The translations under genes were made by a program, and so were the position numbers. This document shows, piece after piece, positions 8,516-16,334 of a DNA stretch of 18,768 bases. Origin of the DNA: Prevotellaceae bacterium (GTDB taxonomy: Bacteria; Bacteroidota; Bacteroidia; Bacteroidales; Paludibacteraceae); contig JACJXJ010000022.1 of assembly GCA_020636695.1 (NCBI GenBank), positions 1 to 18,768 on the forward strand, given 5' to 3'. The number at the start of each line of letters is the position of its first letter. Position 1 is the first letter of the stretch. The notes beneath the pieces are model-generated. The model had not been told where the DNA came from and made no database searches. It worked only from the letters and a program-made list of their open reading frames with translations.

Positions 8516-9871
8516 ATGCGATTAAAAAAAATATGTGGATTTTTGTTTCTTAGTTGTTCTGCTTTTTCGTTACAGGCTCAGTCGAATATGATTGATGGTG
8601 TAGTGTGGGTCGTTGGTGATAACGCTATTTTACGGTCAGAGGTGGAAGAACAACGCGTTCGTGCCCAATATGAAGGTAATCGTATTCAAGGTGATCCGTA
8701 TTGTGTTATTCCTGAGCAATTGGCAGTCCAAAAATTATTCTTGCACCAAGCTAAAATTGATAGTGTTGAAGCGAGTGCTTCCCAAGTAGAATCTCAATTA
8801 AATATGCGTATTGATCACATGTTACGTGAGATTGGTTCGAAAGAAAAAATGGAGGAGTACTTTAAAAAGACAACAACCGAAATTAAAGAAGAACTTCGTC
8901 AAACCATTCAGGATCAAATGACTATTCAAATGGTTCAACAAAAATTGGTGGGCGACATTAAATTAACGCCGAGTGAAGTTCGCCAGTTTTATCAAAATCT
9001 TCCAGCTGATAGTATTCCTATGATTCCTGCTATGGTGGAAGTGCAAATAGTCACGATAGAACCTCCAATCCCTATGGAGGATATTGAAGCGACTAAGAAA
9101 CGTTTACGTGAATTTGCAGATCGTGTGAATAATGGAACGGCCGATTTTTCTTTATTGGCTCGTTTGTACTCCGACGATACAGGAACGGCAGCTAAAGGTG
9201 GTGAACTTGGATTTTTTGGTAGAGGTACTATGGTTCCAGAATTTACTAATGCGGCTTTTGCATTGCAAGAACCTGGTCAAGTATCACGTGTTTTTGAAAC
9301 AGAATTTGGATTTCACATCGTACAACTTATCGAAAAACGTGGCGACCGAATTAACTGTCGACATATCTTGTTGCGTCCTCGTGTCTCGAGTGACATAAAG
9401 GTAAAAACATTTATGAAATTGGATAGCGTGGCAAACCTTATTCGTGCAGATAAACAGACGTTTGAGGCCGCAGCAACACTAAATTCATCTGATAAAAATA
9501 CACGTATGAATGGTGGTTTGATGACCAATTCAGCAACAGGGACTACTAAATTTGAATATCAAGATTTACCACAAGAGGTGGCAAAAGCAGTTTATAGTTT
9601 GAATGTGGGCGAAATATCAGCACCATTTTCGATGATGAGTCAAGAGTTAGGGCGAGAAGTGTATGCTTTTGTTAAAGTTAAGTCAAAAATAGAGAATCAT
9701 AAAGCAAATTTAACTGACGATTATCAGCAATTAAAACAATATTGCCAAGCATTTAAAAGTCAGGAAATTATTCAAAAATGGGTAGAGCAAAAAATTAAAG
9801 ATACTTATGTCTATATAGCTCCAGATTGGCGCAATTGTGAATTCAAATATCCTAATTGGGTGAAAAAGTAA
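8516..9871 (+). CDS. surA: SurA-like periplasmic chaperone / peptidyl-prolyl isomerase
   Basis: A 451-residue exported protein (signal peptide ending near SLQAQ, residues 18-22), close to the usual SurA length. The N-terminal SurA domain (about 26-165) starts with MIDGVVWVVGDNAILRSEVE, the classic SurA opening. Parvulin 1 (about 172-272) has KGGELGFFGRGTMVPEF and FGFHIVQL (His267), but the first histidine is replaced by Gln177 (VEVQIVTI). Parvulin 2 (about 280-390) keeps CRHILL (His283), but its middle motif is altered and GYHII is replaced by REVYAF. Known role of the family: escorting unfolded outer-membrane proteins, including LptD in proteobacteria, across the periplasm to the BAM complex. 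The OstA-like gene follows after 7 bases, which ties this chaperone to outer-membrane/LPS assembly. Confidence 0.92.
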   Translation: MRLKKICGFLFLSCSAFSLQAQSNMIDGVVWVVGDNAILRSEVEEQRVRAQYEGNRIQGDPYCVIPEQLAVQKLFLHQAKIDSVEASASQVESQLNMRIDHMLREIGSKEKMEEYFKKTTTEIKEELRQTIQDQMTIQMVQQKLVGDIKLTPSEVRQFYQNLPADSIPMIPAMVEVQIVTIEPPIPMEDIEATKKRLREFADRVNNGTADFSLLARLYSDDTGTAAKGGELGFFGRGTMVPEFTNAAFALQEPGQVSRVFETEFGFHIVQLIEKRGDRINCRHILLRPRVSSDIKVKTFMKLDSVANLIRADKQTFEAAATLNSSDKNTRMNGGLMTNSATGTTKFEYQDLPQEVAKAVYSLNVGEISAPFSMMSQELGREVYAFVKVKSKIENHKANLTDDYQQLKQYCQAFKSQEIIQKWVEQKIKDTYVYIAPDWRNCEFKYPNWVKK

Positions 9872-9878
9872 TGTGTGA

Positions 9879-11729
9879 ATGGGAGTAACTCGATTTAAAA
9901 TAGGACTTTTTATCATGCTAATGTTATTTAGCGTGGGTTCGCTCGCACAAAATACTATGCTGCGACCTGCACCAGGTAAGTCCGGTAATGTTATCAAACC
10001 CAAAACGCCGCCTCAATCTCCTAAAACGGCTACACCTGTGGTGGCACAACCAAAAGGTACTCAGCCAGCCTCCAATACCAAGAAAACTAGCGTTTTTTTG
10101 GAAAATGCTGAAACATTTAGCTACGACAAAGATTTGATGGCCGATGGTCAGTTACTCAAAGGCAATGTGCGTTTCCGCCATGACGATGCCTATTTGTATT
10201 GTGATAGTGCTTATTTCTTCGAAGAACGAAATTCTTTTAATGCGTATGGTCATGTACGTATTGTACAAGGTGATACATTATTTATTTATGGCGATGTTTT
10301 ATACTATGACGGTGACACGAAAATGGCTCGTTTGCGTAAAAATGTACGTATGCATAATCGTACAGTACGTTTAACCACCGATAGCCTAAATTATGACCGT
10401 GCGGCTAATGTTGGGTATTATTTTACTGGTGGTAAACTAACTGATGAGACTAATACATTGACTTCGAAATTTGGCTACTATTATCCAGGGTTAGAAATGG
10501 CATTGTTCAGAGGTAACGTTCAATTGACAAATCCTAAATTTGTAATGGATGCTGACACTTTGAAGTATTTTACAGAAACAAATTTGGCGCAAATTCTGGG
10601 GCCTACTACGGTACTTTATGAAAAAGAAACAACTATTTATACTGAGAAGGGTTGGTATGATACTAAAACTGAACAATCTGAACTATTAGTTAATTCGCTC
10701 ATCACACACCAAGATGGTAAAACTTTGAAAGGAGATACCATATTTTACGATAAAAAACAGGGAATTGGACGTGCTCACCATCATGTGGAATTGGAAGATT
10801 CTGTAAAAAAAGTCTCTTTGCGTGGTCACTATCTCTATTATAAAGAAGAGGGTGATATTGCCGTGGCAAGGGATTCCGCGTTGATGATAGACCATTCCAC
10901 TACAGATACACTCTACTTGAACGCTGATACACTATTTTCGTATGCAGTAGATTCTGTTGATAAAGTGGTTGAGGCGTTTCACAATGTACGTGTGTTTAGA
11001 AGCGATGTGCAGGCAGTGTGTGATTCGGCTCGATATGAAACGCGTGATTCTATATTGCATCTCATGAAATTGCCTGTCTTATGGTCTCAAAATCAACAAA
11101 TCACAGGTGATACAATTCGTATTTTTTCGGTTAATGGAGCGGTGGAGCGTTTACAAGTTATAAATTCTGCGTTTGTCTGTCAACAAGAAGATTCTATTCG
11201 TTTTAATCAATTGTCAGGTAAGGAAGTGACCGCTTATGTAGCTGATGGAGAATTATACAGAGTGGATGTGCGTGGTAATGCCCAATCATTATTTTTCCCA
11301 CGCGAAGCTGATAGTACCATGATTGGGATGAATGAGACGGAAAGTAGCTTTTTGACCGTTTATTTAAAACAACAAAAAATAGATCGCATTGTATTATATC
11401 CCGCTCCAACAGGTATTATGACACCGCTCGATCAGGTAAATACAGAGATGATGTATTTACCAAATTATTCGTGGCAGGTGGCTATTCGACCTCAAAAATG
11501 GGAAGATGTGTTCGCCCGCCCAGTGAGAATGGTAGCGTCTACGTCTAAACGTCGTCGCCGTGCAACAGAGAGTGAATCACAAGATGAAACAAAATCCGAA
11601 GTAAGAGCTAATGCTGCATCATCCACACAAGCAACATCAGTGTCATCGGGTTCTTCGCCTCGTCCAACAATGCCTAATATAGGTGGCTCATCTAGCACTT
11701 TGAAAACTAATTCTTTAGGAGGGAAGTGA
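9879..11729 (+). CDS. OstA/LptA-like LPS transport protein
   Basis: A 616-residue exported protein (signal peptide ending near GSLA, residue 23) followed by a Pro/Thr-rich linker (about 28-70). From about 75 it contains repeated OstA/LptA-type beta-jellyroll units: LMADGQLLKGNVRFRHDDAYLYCDSA, then further strands of the type GDTLFIYGDVLYYDGD, LRKNVRM, LTTDSLNYDR and FRGNVQLTNPKFVMDADTLKY. Proteobacterial LptA is only about 180 residues, so this is the long Bacteroidota form with several units. Expected role: part of the periplasmic bridge that carries LPS to the outer membrane. The last 60 residues are unusual: a basic KRRRR cluster, then a Ser/Thr/Ala-rich low-complexity tail ending in SLGGK. 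It follows surA closely, and its stop overlaps the next start as TGATG. Confidence 0.88.
   Translation: MGVTRFKIGLFIMLMLFSVGSLAQNTMLRPAPGKSGNVIKPKTPPQSPKTATPVVAQPKGTQPASNTKKTSVFLENAETFSYDKDLMADGQLLKGNVRFRHDDAYLYCDSAYFFEERNSFNAYGHVRIVQGDTLFIYGDVLYYDGDTKMARLRKNVRMHNRTVRLTTDSLNYDRAANVGYYFTGGKLTDETNTLTSKFGYYYPGLEMALFRGNVQLTNPKFVMDADTLKYFTETNLAQILGPTTVLYEKETTIYTEKGWYDTKTEQSELLVNSLITHQDGKTLKGDTIFYDKKQGIGRAHHHVELEDSVKKVSLRGHYLYYKEEGDIAVARDSALMIDHSTTDTLYLNADTLFSYAVDSVDKVVEAFHNVRVFRSDVQAVCDSARYETRDSILHLMKLPVLWSQNQQITGDTIRIFSVNGAVERLQVINSAFVCQQEDSIRFNQLSGKEVTAYVADGELYRVDVRGNAQSLFFPREADSTMIGMNETESSFLTVYLKQQKIDRIVLYPAPTGIMTPLDQVNTEMMYLPNYSWQVAIRPQKWEDVFARPVRMVASTSKRRRRATESESQDETKSEVRANAASSTQATSVSSGSSPRPTMPNIGGSSSTLKTNSLGGK
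11717..11723 (+). promoter_or_regulatory. Strong Shine-Dalgarno sequence before the stress-protein gene
   Basis: AGGAGGG lies 5 bases before the ATG at 11729, an ideal Shine-Dalgarno match and spacing. It supports that start over the in-frame GTG at 11726. Most other leaders here have no such motif. It is also the coding sequence for Leu-Gly-Gly at the end of the upstream protein, so selection for ribosome binding is not certain. Confidence 0.5.
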
Positions 11730-12424
11730 TGAAACGACCAGTAGTTGTCTTAAAATATAGTGAATCAGAAACGACATCGGTTTGTTTTGGAGAACACTTA
11801 GCTGCAGGATTTAATTATGATCTACATATTTTGCTTATTGGTGATAAAACCGAGAATAATATAGTACGATTAGGAGATGTGGCAGCCGTTTTAGAACAAT
11901 TGGATGCATCATTATTAGTAGTTGAATTGACTAAAAAAATGCCAGTTCAAAGCTATTTAGATGCATTCCGAGCTTTACGTATACCTTATTTGTTTGTTAG
12001 AGAAGGGCAAATTCCACATTTTGAAAAGGTGGCTTTACCTATTTCTTTTCTGGTTGAAGAGAAGGAAAAAGGTCCTTTTGCAGCGGCTTTTGGTAGGTTC
12101 TTTCATGCTCAGTTAGTGATTTTTCAACCGAAAGATTATGGTACTAAGGCGTTGCAAAATATAGAGGCGATTAAGACTTTATTAGAATCTTTTCAATTGA
12201 ATTATGACGTGCGTAAAGCAGTTAAAGATAGCAGTGGCGTCGAACGTGAGGCGGCTAATTGGGCAGCAGGTGGTGAGGCTGGGTTAGTATTAGTTTCTGC
12301 TTCGCGCGAATATGGATTGGATGATTTATTGTTTGGTAGCAAAGAGCGTAAAATTTTAACACGTATCAATGTCCCTATTTTACTTATCAATCCGCGAGGT
12401 GATTTGTATACTTTATGTGATTAA
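11729..12424 (+). CDS. Universal stress protein (UspA-like), two-half form
   Basis: A 231-residue cytoplasmic protein without signal peptide. The first half (PVVVLKYSESETTSVCFGEHLAAG...) has the beta-alpha layout of a UspA domain but few conserved residues. The second half ends in the typical signature, LVLVSASREYGLDDLLFGSKERKIL followed by VPILLINP. There the G-x-x-x-x-x-x-GS pattern partly preserves the nucleotide-binding loop of ATP-type Usp proteins. Usp proteins dimerise and often bind ATP or other small ligands during stress; no specific partner can be read here. It starts on the last base of the OstA-like stop codon and is the only soluble cytoplasmic protein in the envelope part of the operon. 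The next gene begins 18 bases later. Family confident, function unknown. Confidence 0.8.
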   Translation: MKRPVVVLKYSESETTSVCFGEHLAAGFNYDLHILLIGDKTENNIVRLGDVAAVLEQLDASLLVVELTKKMPVQSYLDAFRALRIPYLFVREGQIPHFEKVALPISFLVEEKEKGPFAAAFGRFFHAQLVIFQPKDYGTKALQNIEAIKTLLESFQLNYDVRKAVKDSSGVEREAANWAAGGEAGLVLVSASREYGLDDLLFGSKERKILTRINVPILLINPRGDLYTLCD

Positions 12425-12442
12425 TTAAAAAACAAAATAGCT

Positions 12443-14248
12443 ATGAAAAGAATTTTACTGTGTGCAATTTTAGTCTTGGTTGGCATTTCTGTGTCAGCTC
12501 AAGCACTTAATTATCCCATTGTGCAAGTGGATGGTAAAAACTACTATTCGTACACTGTTGAGCCTAAAGATGGTTTGTATGCTATTTCTCGCAAATTTGG
12601 AGTGTCTCAAGCCGATTTGCATGCTTGCAATAAGGGGCTACAAAGTGGTTTGACTATAGGTCAAATTATTTTGGTGCCAGTGGTGGGACCGGTTGTTAAA
12701 GAAAATCCAACAGGAACTTTTATTACACATGAAGTTTTGCCAAAGCAGACGCTATATTCGCTTTCTCGACAATATGGAGTTTCGGTAGATGAATTGATTG
12801 CGAATAATCCTGAAGCTGCATCAGGTTTAACCATTGGTATGCAGTTGAAAATCCCAGTTAAAACGCTTCAAACCAGCAAACAAACGGTAAAAACCTCAGT
12901 GCCAACGCCACCAGTAGTGACCAAAATAGAGAAGGAAGAAAAAACTGAAATGCCCCAACGTACACATGTTGTACAGCGTAAAGAGACATTGTATAGTATC
13001 AGCCGTCAGTATAATGTATCAGTGGAGGAGTTAGCTAGAGCCAATAATATTACTTCTATCAAGGTGGGACAAGAATTGGTAATTCCTATGCCACAAAAAG
13101 AAGAACAGACTACTGTCGAAGAACCCTCAGTAAGAGTGGTAGAAAATCCAATTTTAGCTGTTAAAAAGGCCGATTTAGATCTTCTTAATAATACTCAGTC
13201 CGTTAAACCTGTTGTGCATAATCCTAACGCGTTGCGTATAGCTGTATTGTTGCCTTTTATGCTTGAAACACCTTATATTGACGCATCTGTCAATTATTTT
13301 TGGGATTTCTATCGTGGTATTTTGTTGGGATTGAATGAGGTGAAAAAATCAGGTATTTCGGTTGATTTATATACGTTCGATATTGAGAAAAATCAAGGTA
13401 CGTTAGATTCTGTTTTGCGATTACCAGTATTAAAAACCATGGATTTAATTATTGGGCCAGCTTATTCTAACCAAGTGGCAGCAGTGTCTAGATTTTCTAG
13501 AGATAATCGTATTCACATGGTTGTGCCGTTTACATCAAAAATTGAGTTAGATGATTCGCACGAGTTTTTATTACAGTTTAACCCATCTCAAGATGTGTTA
13601 CTACCATTGGTGGCACAAACTATGGTTGACCGTTTTTCTTCCTCTAATTTTATTATAGCACGTTTCACTGGAAAACAAGATAAAGCTAATGCGTTGGCCG
13701 ATGAGGTGATAAAAGCGCTTGCTGCTAAACGCAAAACATACCGTGAACTTCAATTGAGTACGAGTAATGTGGATACGCTTAAGACGCTGGCTGGGCGTAA
13801 TAAAACACTCTTATTCCTAGCCACTACGCGTTTAGACGTGGTATCTTCATTGTTACCACAAATCGAAACGTTGGGCTTGCCGGCTTTGCAAATTTGGGGA
13901 TTTGAAGATTGGAAACAGTGGGTCAATTTCCACGAAGGAACCTATTATTATTCGCTTTTCAAGAAAAAAGATACAAGTACTTATCAAGCCAATTATAAAC
14001 AATGGTATGGCGAGTTAAGTCCAATAAATATCCCTATGTACGACTTGATTGGGTATGATTTAATTAATTATACAACCGCAGCTCTTAAAGCTAAACGTAA
14101 GAATATGTCGGCCGCTTTTGGTAATGTAGAGTGTGATTTATTACAATCAGAATTCAAGTTCCAAAAAGTAAAATCGGGAACTCATTGGATGAATATGAGT
14201 TGGTCATTGTTTGGTTATTACAATGGAAAAGTGACTGAAATAAAATGA
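12443..14248 (+). CDS. Three-LysM protein fused to a type 1 periplasmic-binding fold
   Basis: A 601-residue exported protein (signal peptide MKRILLCAILVLVGISVSAQ). Three LysM peptidoglycan-binding domains lie at about 36-79 (YTVEPKDGLYAISRKFGVS), 94-139 (HEVLPKQTLYSLSRQYGVS) and 174-216 (HVVQRKETLYSISRQYNVS). They are separated by Pro/Lys/Thr-rich linkers. From about 264, LRIAVLLPFML...YFWDFYRGILLGLNEV, then MDLIIGPAYSNQVAAVS and VPFTSKIELDD, follow the layout of type 1 solute-binding (leucine-binding-like) proteins, here without an ABC transporter. I infer a wall-anchored periplasmic protein whose C-terminal lobes bind a ligand or partner. Its stop overlaps the start of the next barrel gene as ATGA, suggesting a fixed pair. 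The function is not established from sequence. Confidence 0.85.
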   Translation: MKRILLCAILVLVGISVSAQALNYPIVQVDGKNYYSYTVEPKDGLYAISRKFGVSQADLHACNKGLQSGLTIGQIILVPVVGPVVKENPTGTFITHEVLPKQTLYSLSRQYGVSVDELIANNPEAASGLTIGMQLKIPVKTLQTSKQTVKTSVPTPPVVTKIEKEEKTEMPQRTHVVQRKETLYSISRQYNVSVEELARANNITSIKVGQELVIPMPQKEEQTTVEEPSVRVVENPILAVKKADLDLLNNTQSVKPVVHNPNALRIAVLLPFMLETPYIDASVNYFWDFYRGILLGLNEVKKSGISVDLYTFDIEKNQGTLDSVLRLPVLKTMDLIIGPAYSNQVAAVSRFSRDNRIHMVVPFTSKIELDDSHEFLLQFNPSQDVLLPLVAQTMVDRFSSSNFIIARFTGKQDKANALADEVIKALAAKRKTYRELQLSTSNVDTLKTLAGRNKTLLFLATTRLDVVSSLLPQIETLGLPALQIWGFEDWKQWVNFHEGTYYYSLFKKKDTSTYQANYKQWYGELSPINIPMYDLIGYDLINYTTAALKAKRKNMSAAFGNVECDLLQSEFKFQKVKSGTHWMNMSWSLFGYYNGKVTEIK

Positions 14249-14898
14249 ACTATCGTAAACTAATCATATTATTCACGCTAGTTGTTAGTGCCAATGGCGT
14301 ATTCGGACAAGTTAATTATTTTGTTCCTGAATATGGTGTTGGTGTACGTGGCGGAGCAACTGCTTCGTGGGTATCTTTCTTGCCATCTGTAGGGCAAAGT
14401 CCTACTTATGGGCTGCAGGCTGGTGGTGTATTCCGCTATATTTCGGCTAAGTACTTTGGTGTACAAGTTGAAGCCAATTTTACGCAGCGCGGTTGGACTG
14501 AACAATCAGATGCTTATACCTATATACGCCAATTGAATTATGTGGAAGTCCCTTTTTTGTCACATATTTATTTTGGCGGCAAAGTGTTTCGATGGTTTTT
14601 TAATTTAGGTCCATCGGTAAGTTATCAAATTTCTGATAACATTGAATCTACGGTGACTAATGCCGAACAAAAGCCACGCCACACGATGGCGGTTAAAAAT
14701 CGTTTGGATTATGCTATTGCGGTGGGAACAGGATTTGAATTTAATACCAAACGGGCTGGTATTTATCAATTAGAGGCGCGTTATTCATTTGGTTTGGGCG
14801 ATATGTTCCCTAATAGTGCTACCGATGATTATCGGCGTTCTAGTAATCAAAATGTATCCATCTGTTTAGGTTTGTTATTTAATGCGGGTAAGCGTTAG
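14245..14898 (+). CDS. PorT-family outer-membrane beta-barrel protein
   Basis: A 217-residue protein with a signal peptide (MNYRKLIILFTLVVSANGVFGQ). The mature part is made of alternating beta strands: YGVGVRGGATASWVSF, YGLQAGGVFRYISAKYFGVQVEANFTQRGW, LNYVEVPFLSHIYF, FRWFFNLGPSVSYQ, YAIAVGTGFEFN and IYQLEARYSFGLGDMF. It ends in a strand, NVSICLGLLFNAGKR. This matches the OMP_b-brl_2 family (often labelled PorT family), probably an eight-stranded barrel. Membership does not by itself mean a role in type IX secretion, since many family members are unrelated to it. It overlaps the LysM gene by 4 bases, so the two are likely translated together and may form an outer-membrane/peptidoglycan link. 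It is the last gene before the shared terminator. Confidence 0.83.
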   Translation: MNYRKLIILFTLVVSANGVFGQVNYFVPEYGVGVRGGATASWVSFLPSVGQSPTYGLQAGGVFRYISAKYFGVQVEANFTQRGWTEQSDAYTYIRQLNYVEVPFLSHIYFGGKVFRWFFNLGPSVSYQISDNIESTVTNAEQKPRHTMAVKNRLDYAIAVGTGFEFNTKRAGIYQLEARYSFGLGDMFPNSATDDYRRSSNQNVSICLGLLFNAGKR

Positions 14899-14915
14899 AA
14901 CTTTCTAAAATACAT

Positions 14916-14948
14916 AAAAAGGCGAAACAAATTTGTTTCGCCTTTTTT
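14916..14948. terminator. Bidirectional intrinsic terminator between convergent genes
   Basis: A perfect palindrome with arms GGCGAAACAAA (14921-14931) and TTTGTTTCGCC (14932-14942) is flanked by an A run (14916-14920) and a T run (14943-14948). It therefore works as a hairpin plus U tract on either strand. It lies between the barrel gene ending at 14898 and the minus-strand gene ending at 14974. Confidence 0.93.
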
Positions 14949-14973
14949 ATTGCATCTCTTTTGCTAAAGCATA

Positions 14974-16176
14974 TTATAGTTCCAAGTCTGCATTGATAAT
15001 TTCGTGCCAAGGCAAACCGCTTTCGGCCACTTTTGCCAAAAATGGATCTGGATCCAATTCTTCAAGATTGAATACGCCCGGTTGGTTCCATTTGCCAGTC
15101 ATAAAGAGATAAGCACCCGTCATAGCAGGAACGCCAGTGGTGTAACTTACACCTTGTGTGCCAGTTTCTTTGTAGGCTGCTTCGTGGCTGCAATTGTTGT
15201 AAATGTAGTATGTTTTAGCTTGGCCATCTTTTATGCCTTTAATACGACAGCCGATTGATGTCCAACCAGTATAATTCGCGCCTAATTCTTCTGGAGCAGG
15301 TAATACCGCTTTTAAGAATTGAATTGGTACAATTTGTTGCCCGTTATAGTCAATTGGGTCGATGCGCGACATGCCAATGTTTTGAATAACACGCAAGTGT
15401 GTTAAGTATTCTTGTCCAAATGTCATCCAAAAACGAGCACGTTTTAGAGTTGGGAAGTTCTTTACTAATGATTCCAACTCTTCGTGATACATCAGGTACG
15501 ATTCGCGAGGACCAACTTCAGGATAGGTAATTGGTTGGTGAACTTCTAAAGCGCCAGTTTCTTCCCATTTGCCATTTAAGAAATAACGACCTTTTTGAGT
15601 AATTTCTCGAATATTAATTTCAGGATTAAAATTGGTAGCAAATGCTTTATGGTGATCACCAGCATTACAATCTACAATATCCAATTCGTGAATTTCGTCG
15701 AAATGATGTTTAGCAGCGTATGCCGTATAAACGCTCGTGCAGCCAGGGTCAAAACCACAGCCTAGAATGGCCATTAAACCAGCTTGTTTGAACCGATCTT
15801 GATATGCCCATTGCCATGAATATTCGTATTTAGCTTCTTCCAAAGGTTCGTAATTAGCTGTGTCCAAATAATTACATCCAGCCTCCAAACAAGCATCCAT
15901 AATATGTAAATCTTGGTATGGTAAAGCCAAATTCATCACAAGTTTTGGTTGAAATTGTTTCATCAGAGCCACAAGTTCTGGAACATTGTCTGCGTCCACC
16001 TTAGCTGTTGAAACAGTTACGCCATAACGTGCTTTAAGGTCGGCAGCTATAGCATCGCATTTCGATTTGGTACGACTGGCAATCATAATTTCAGTAAACA
16101 CGTCTGTGTTTTGTGCCAACTTATGGGCGGCCACAGTGGCCACACCGCCAGCTCCAATAATCAATACTTTTCCCAT
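14974..16176 (-). CDS. Saccharopine dehydrogenase-family reductase, probably carboxynorspermidine dehydrogenase
   Basis: A 400-residue cytoplasmic NAD(P)H-dependent enzyme. It opens with the Rossmann motif GKVLIIGAGGVATVAAHKL (GAGGVA at 8-13). Further motifs are NLALPYQD, YLDTANYEP, a central GCGFDPGCTSVYTAYAAKHHFDEI and DCNAGDHHKAFATNFNPEINIRE. These are characteristic of the Lys1-like branch that makes carboxy(nor)spermidine from aspartate semialdehyde and a diamine, the alternative spermidine route used by gut Bacteroidales. The length (about 400) and the absence of a fused domain fit that branch rather than eukaryotic saccharopine dehydrogenases. The partner decarboxylase of this route is not in the window. 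The ATG at 16176 lies about 78 bases after its predicted transcription start. The gene stands alone, divergent from the Plug gene and convergent with the envelope operon. Confidence 0.88.
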   Translation of the reverse strand: MGKVLIIGAGGVATVAAHKLAQNTDVFTEIMIASRTKSKCDAIAADLKARYGVTVSTAKVDADNVPELVALMKQFQPKLVMNLALPYQDLHIMDACLEAGCNYLDTANYEPLEEAKYEYSWQWAYQDRFKQAGLMAILGCGFDPGCTSVYTAYAAKHHFDEIHELDIVDCNAGDHHKAFATNFNPEINIREITQKGRYFLNGKWEETGALEVHQPITYPEVGPRESYLMYHEELESLVKNFPTLKRARFWMTFGQEYLTHLRVIQNIGMSRIDPIDYNGQQIVPIQFLKAVLPAPEELGANYTGWTSIGCRIKGIKDGQAKTYYIYNNCSHEAAYKETGTQGVSYTTGVPAMTGAYLFMTGKWNQPGVFNLEELDPDPFLAKVAESGLPWHEIINADLEL

Positions 16177-16260
16177 TCGGTTTATTGTTTTTAAGTTTGT
16201 AGTATTTTTATGCTTTTAATGTGTTTATTAAGGTTTTAATTACCTAAAATAATCACGATA

Positions 16261-16268
16261 CAAAGGTA
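16261..16268 (-). promoter_or_regulatory. Bacteroidota -7 promoter element for the minus-strand reductase
   Basis: On the minus strand this reads TACCTTTG, an exact TAnnTTTG. The expected start is near 16254, leaving a leader of about 78 AT-rich bases before the ATG. No clear -33 TTG element is visible 19-21 bases upstream on that strand. Confidence 0.65.
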
Positions 16269-16294
16269 CATATTTTTTCGAATAGGGAAGTGGT

Positions 16295-16325
16295 TTTGCT
16301 GTCTAAAATTGTTTTTGTACCTTTG
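16295..16325 (+). promoter_or_regulatory. Complete Bacteroidota promoter of the Plug-domain gene
   Basis: TTTG at 16295-16298, a 19-base spacer, and TACCTTTG at 16318-16325 match the consensus TTTG-N19/20-TAnnTTTG in sequence and spacing. The transcription start would be about 5-8 bases downstream (16330-16333), just before the ATG at 16335. This makes the mRNA nearly leaderless and excludes the upstream GTG at 16290 as the start from this promoter. Confidence 0.85.
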
Positions 16326-16334
16326 TCTTATCTT

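Noticed and set aside
11726..11728. GTG start for the universal stress protein.
   Set aside because: The next codon is ATG at 11729, at ideal distance from AGGAGGG.
12443..13090. Repeated stretches resembling a DNA repeat or CRISPR-like array.
   Set aside because: They are three diverged LysM domains at protein level, with no conserved nucleotide repeat or regular spacers.
15004..15258. Plus-strand open frame of 84 codons inside the minus-strand reductase.
   Set aside because: It lies fully antisense to a well-conserved gene, and its translation looks like a shadow without recognisable motifs.
16290..16334. Upstream GTG start that would lengthen the Plug-domain protein by 15 residues.
   Set aside because: The stretch contains a complete TTTG-N19-TACCTTTG promoter, and the ATG at 16335 begins directly with a normal signal peptide.
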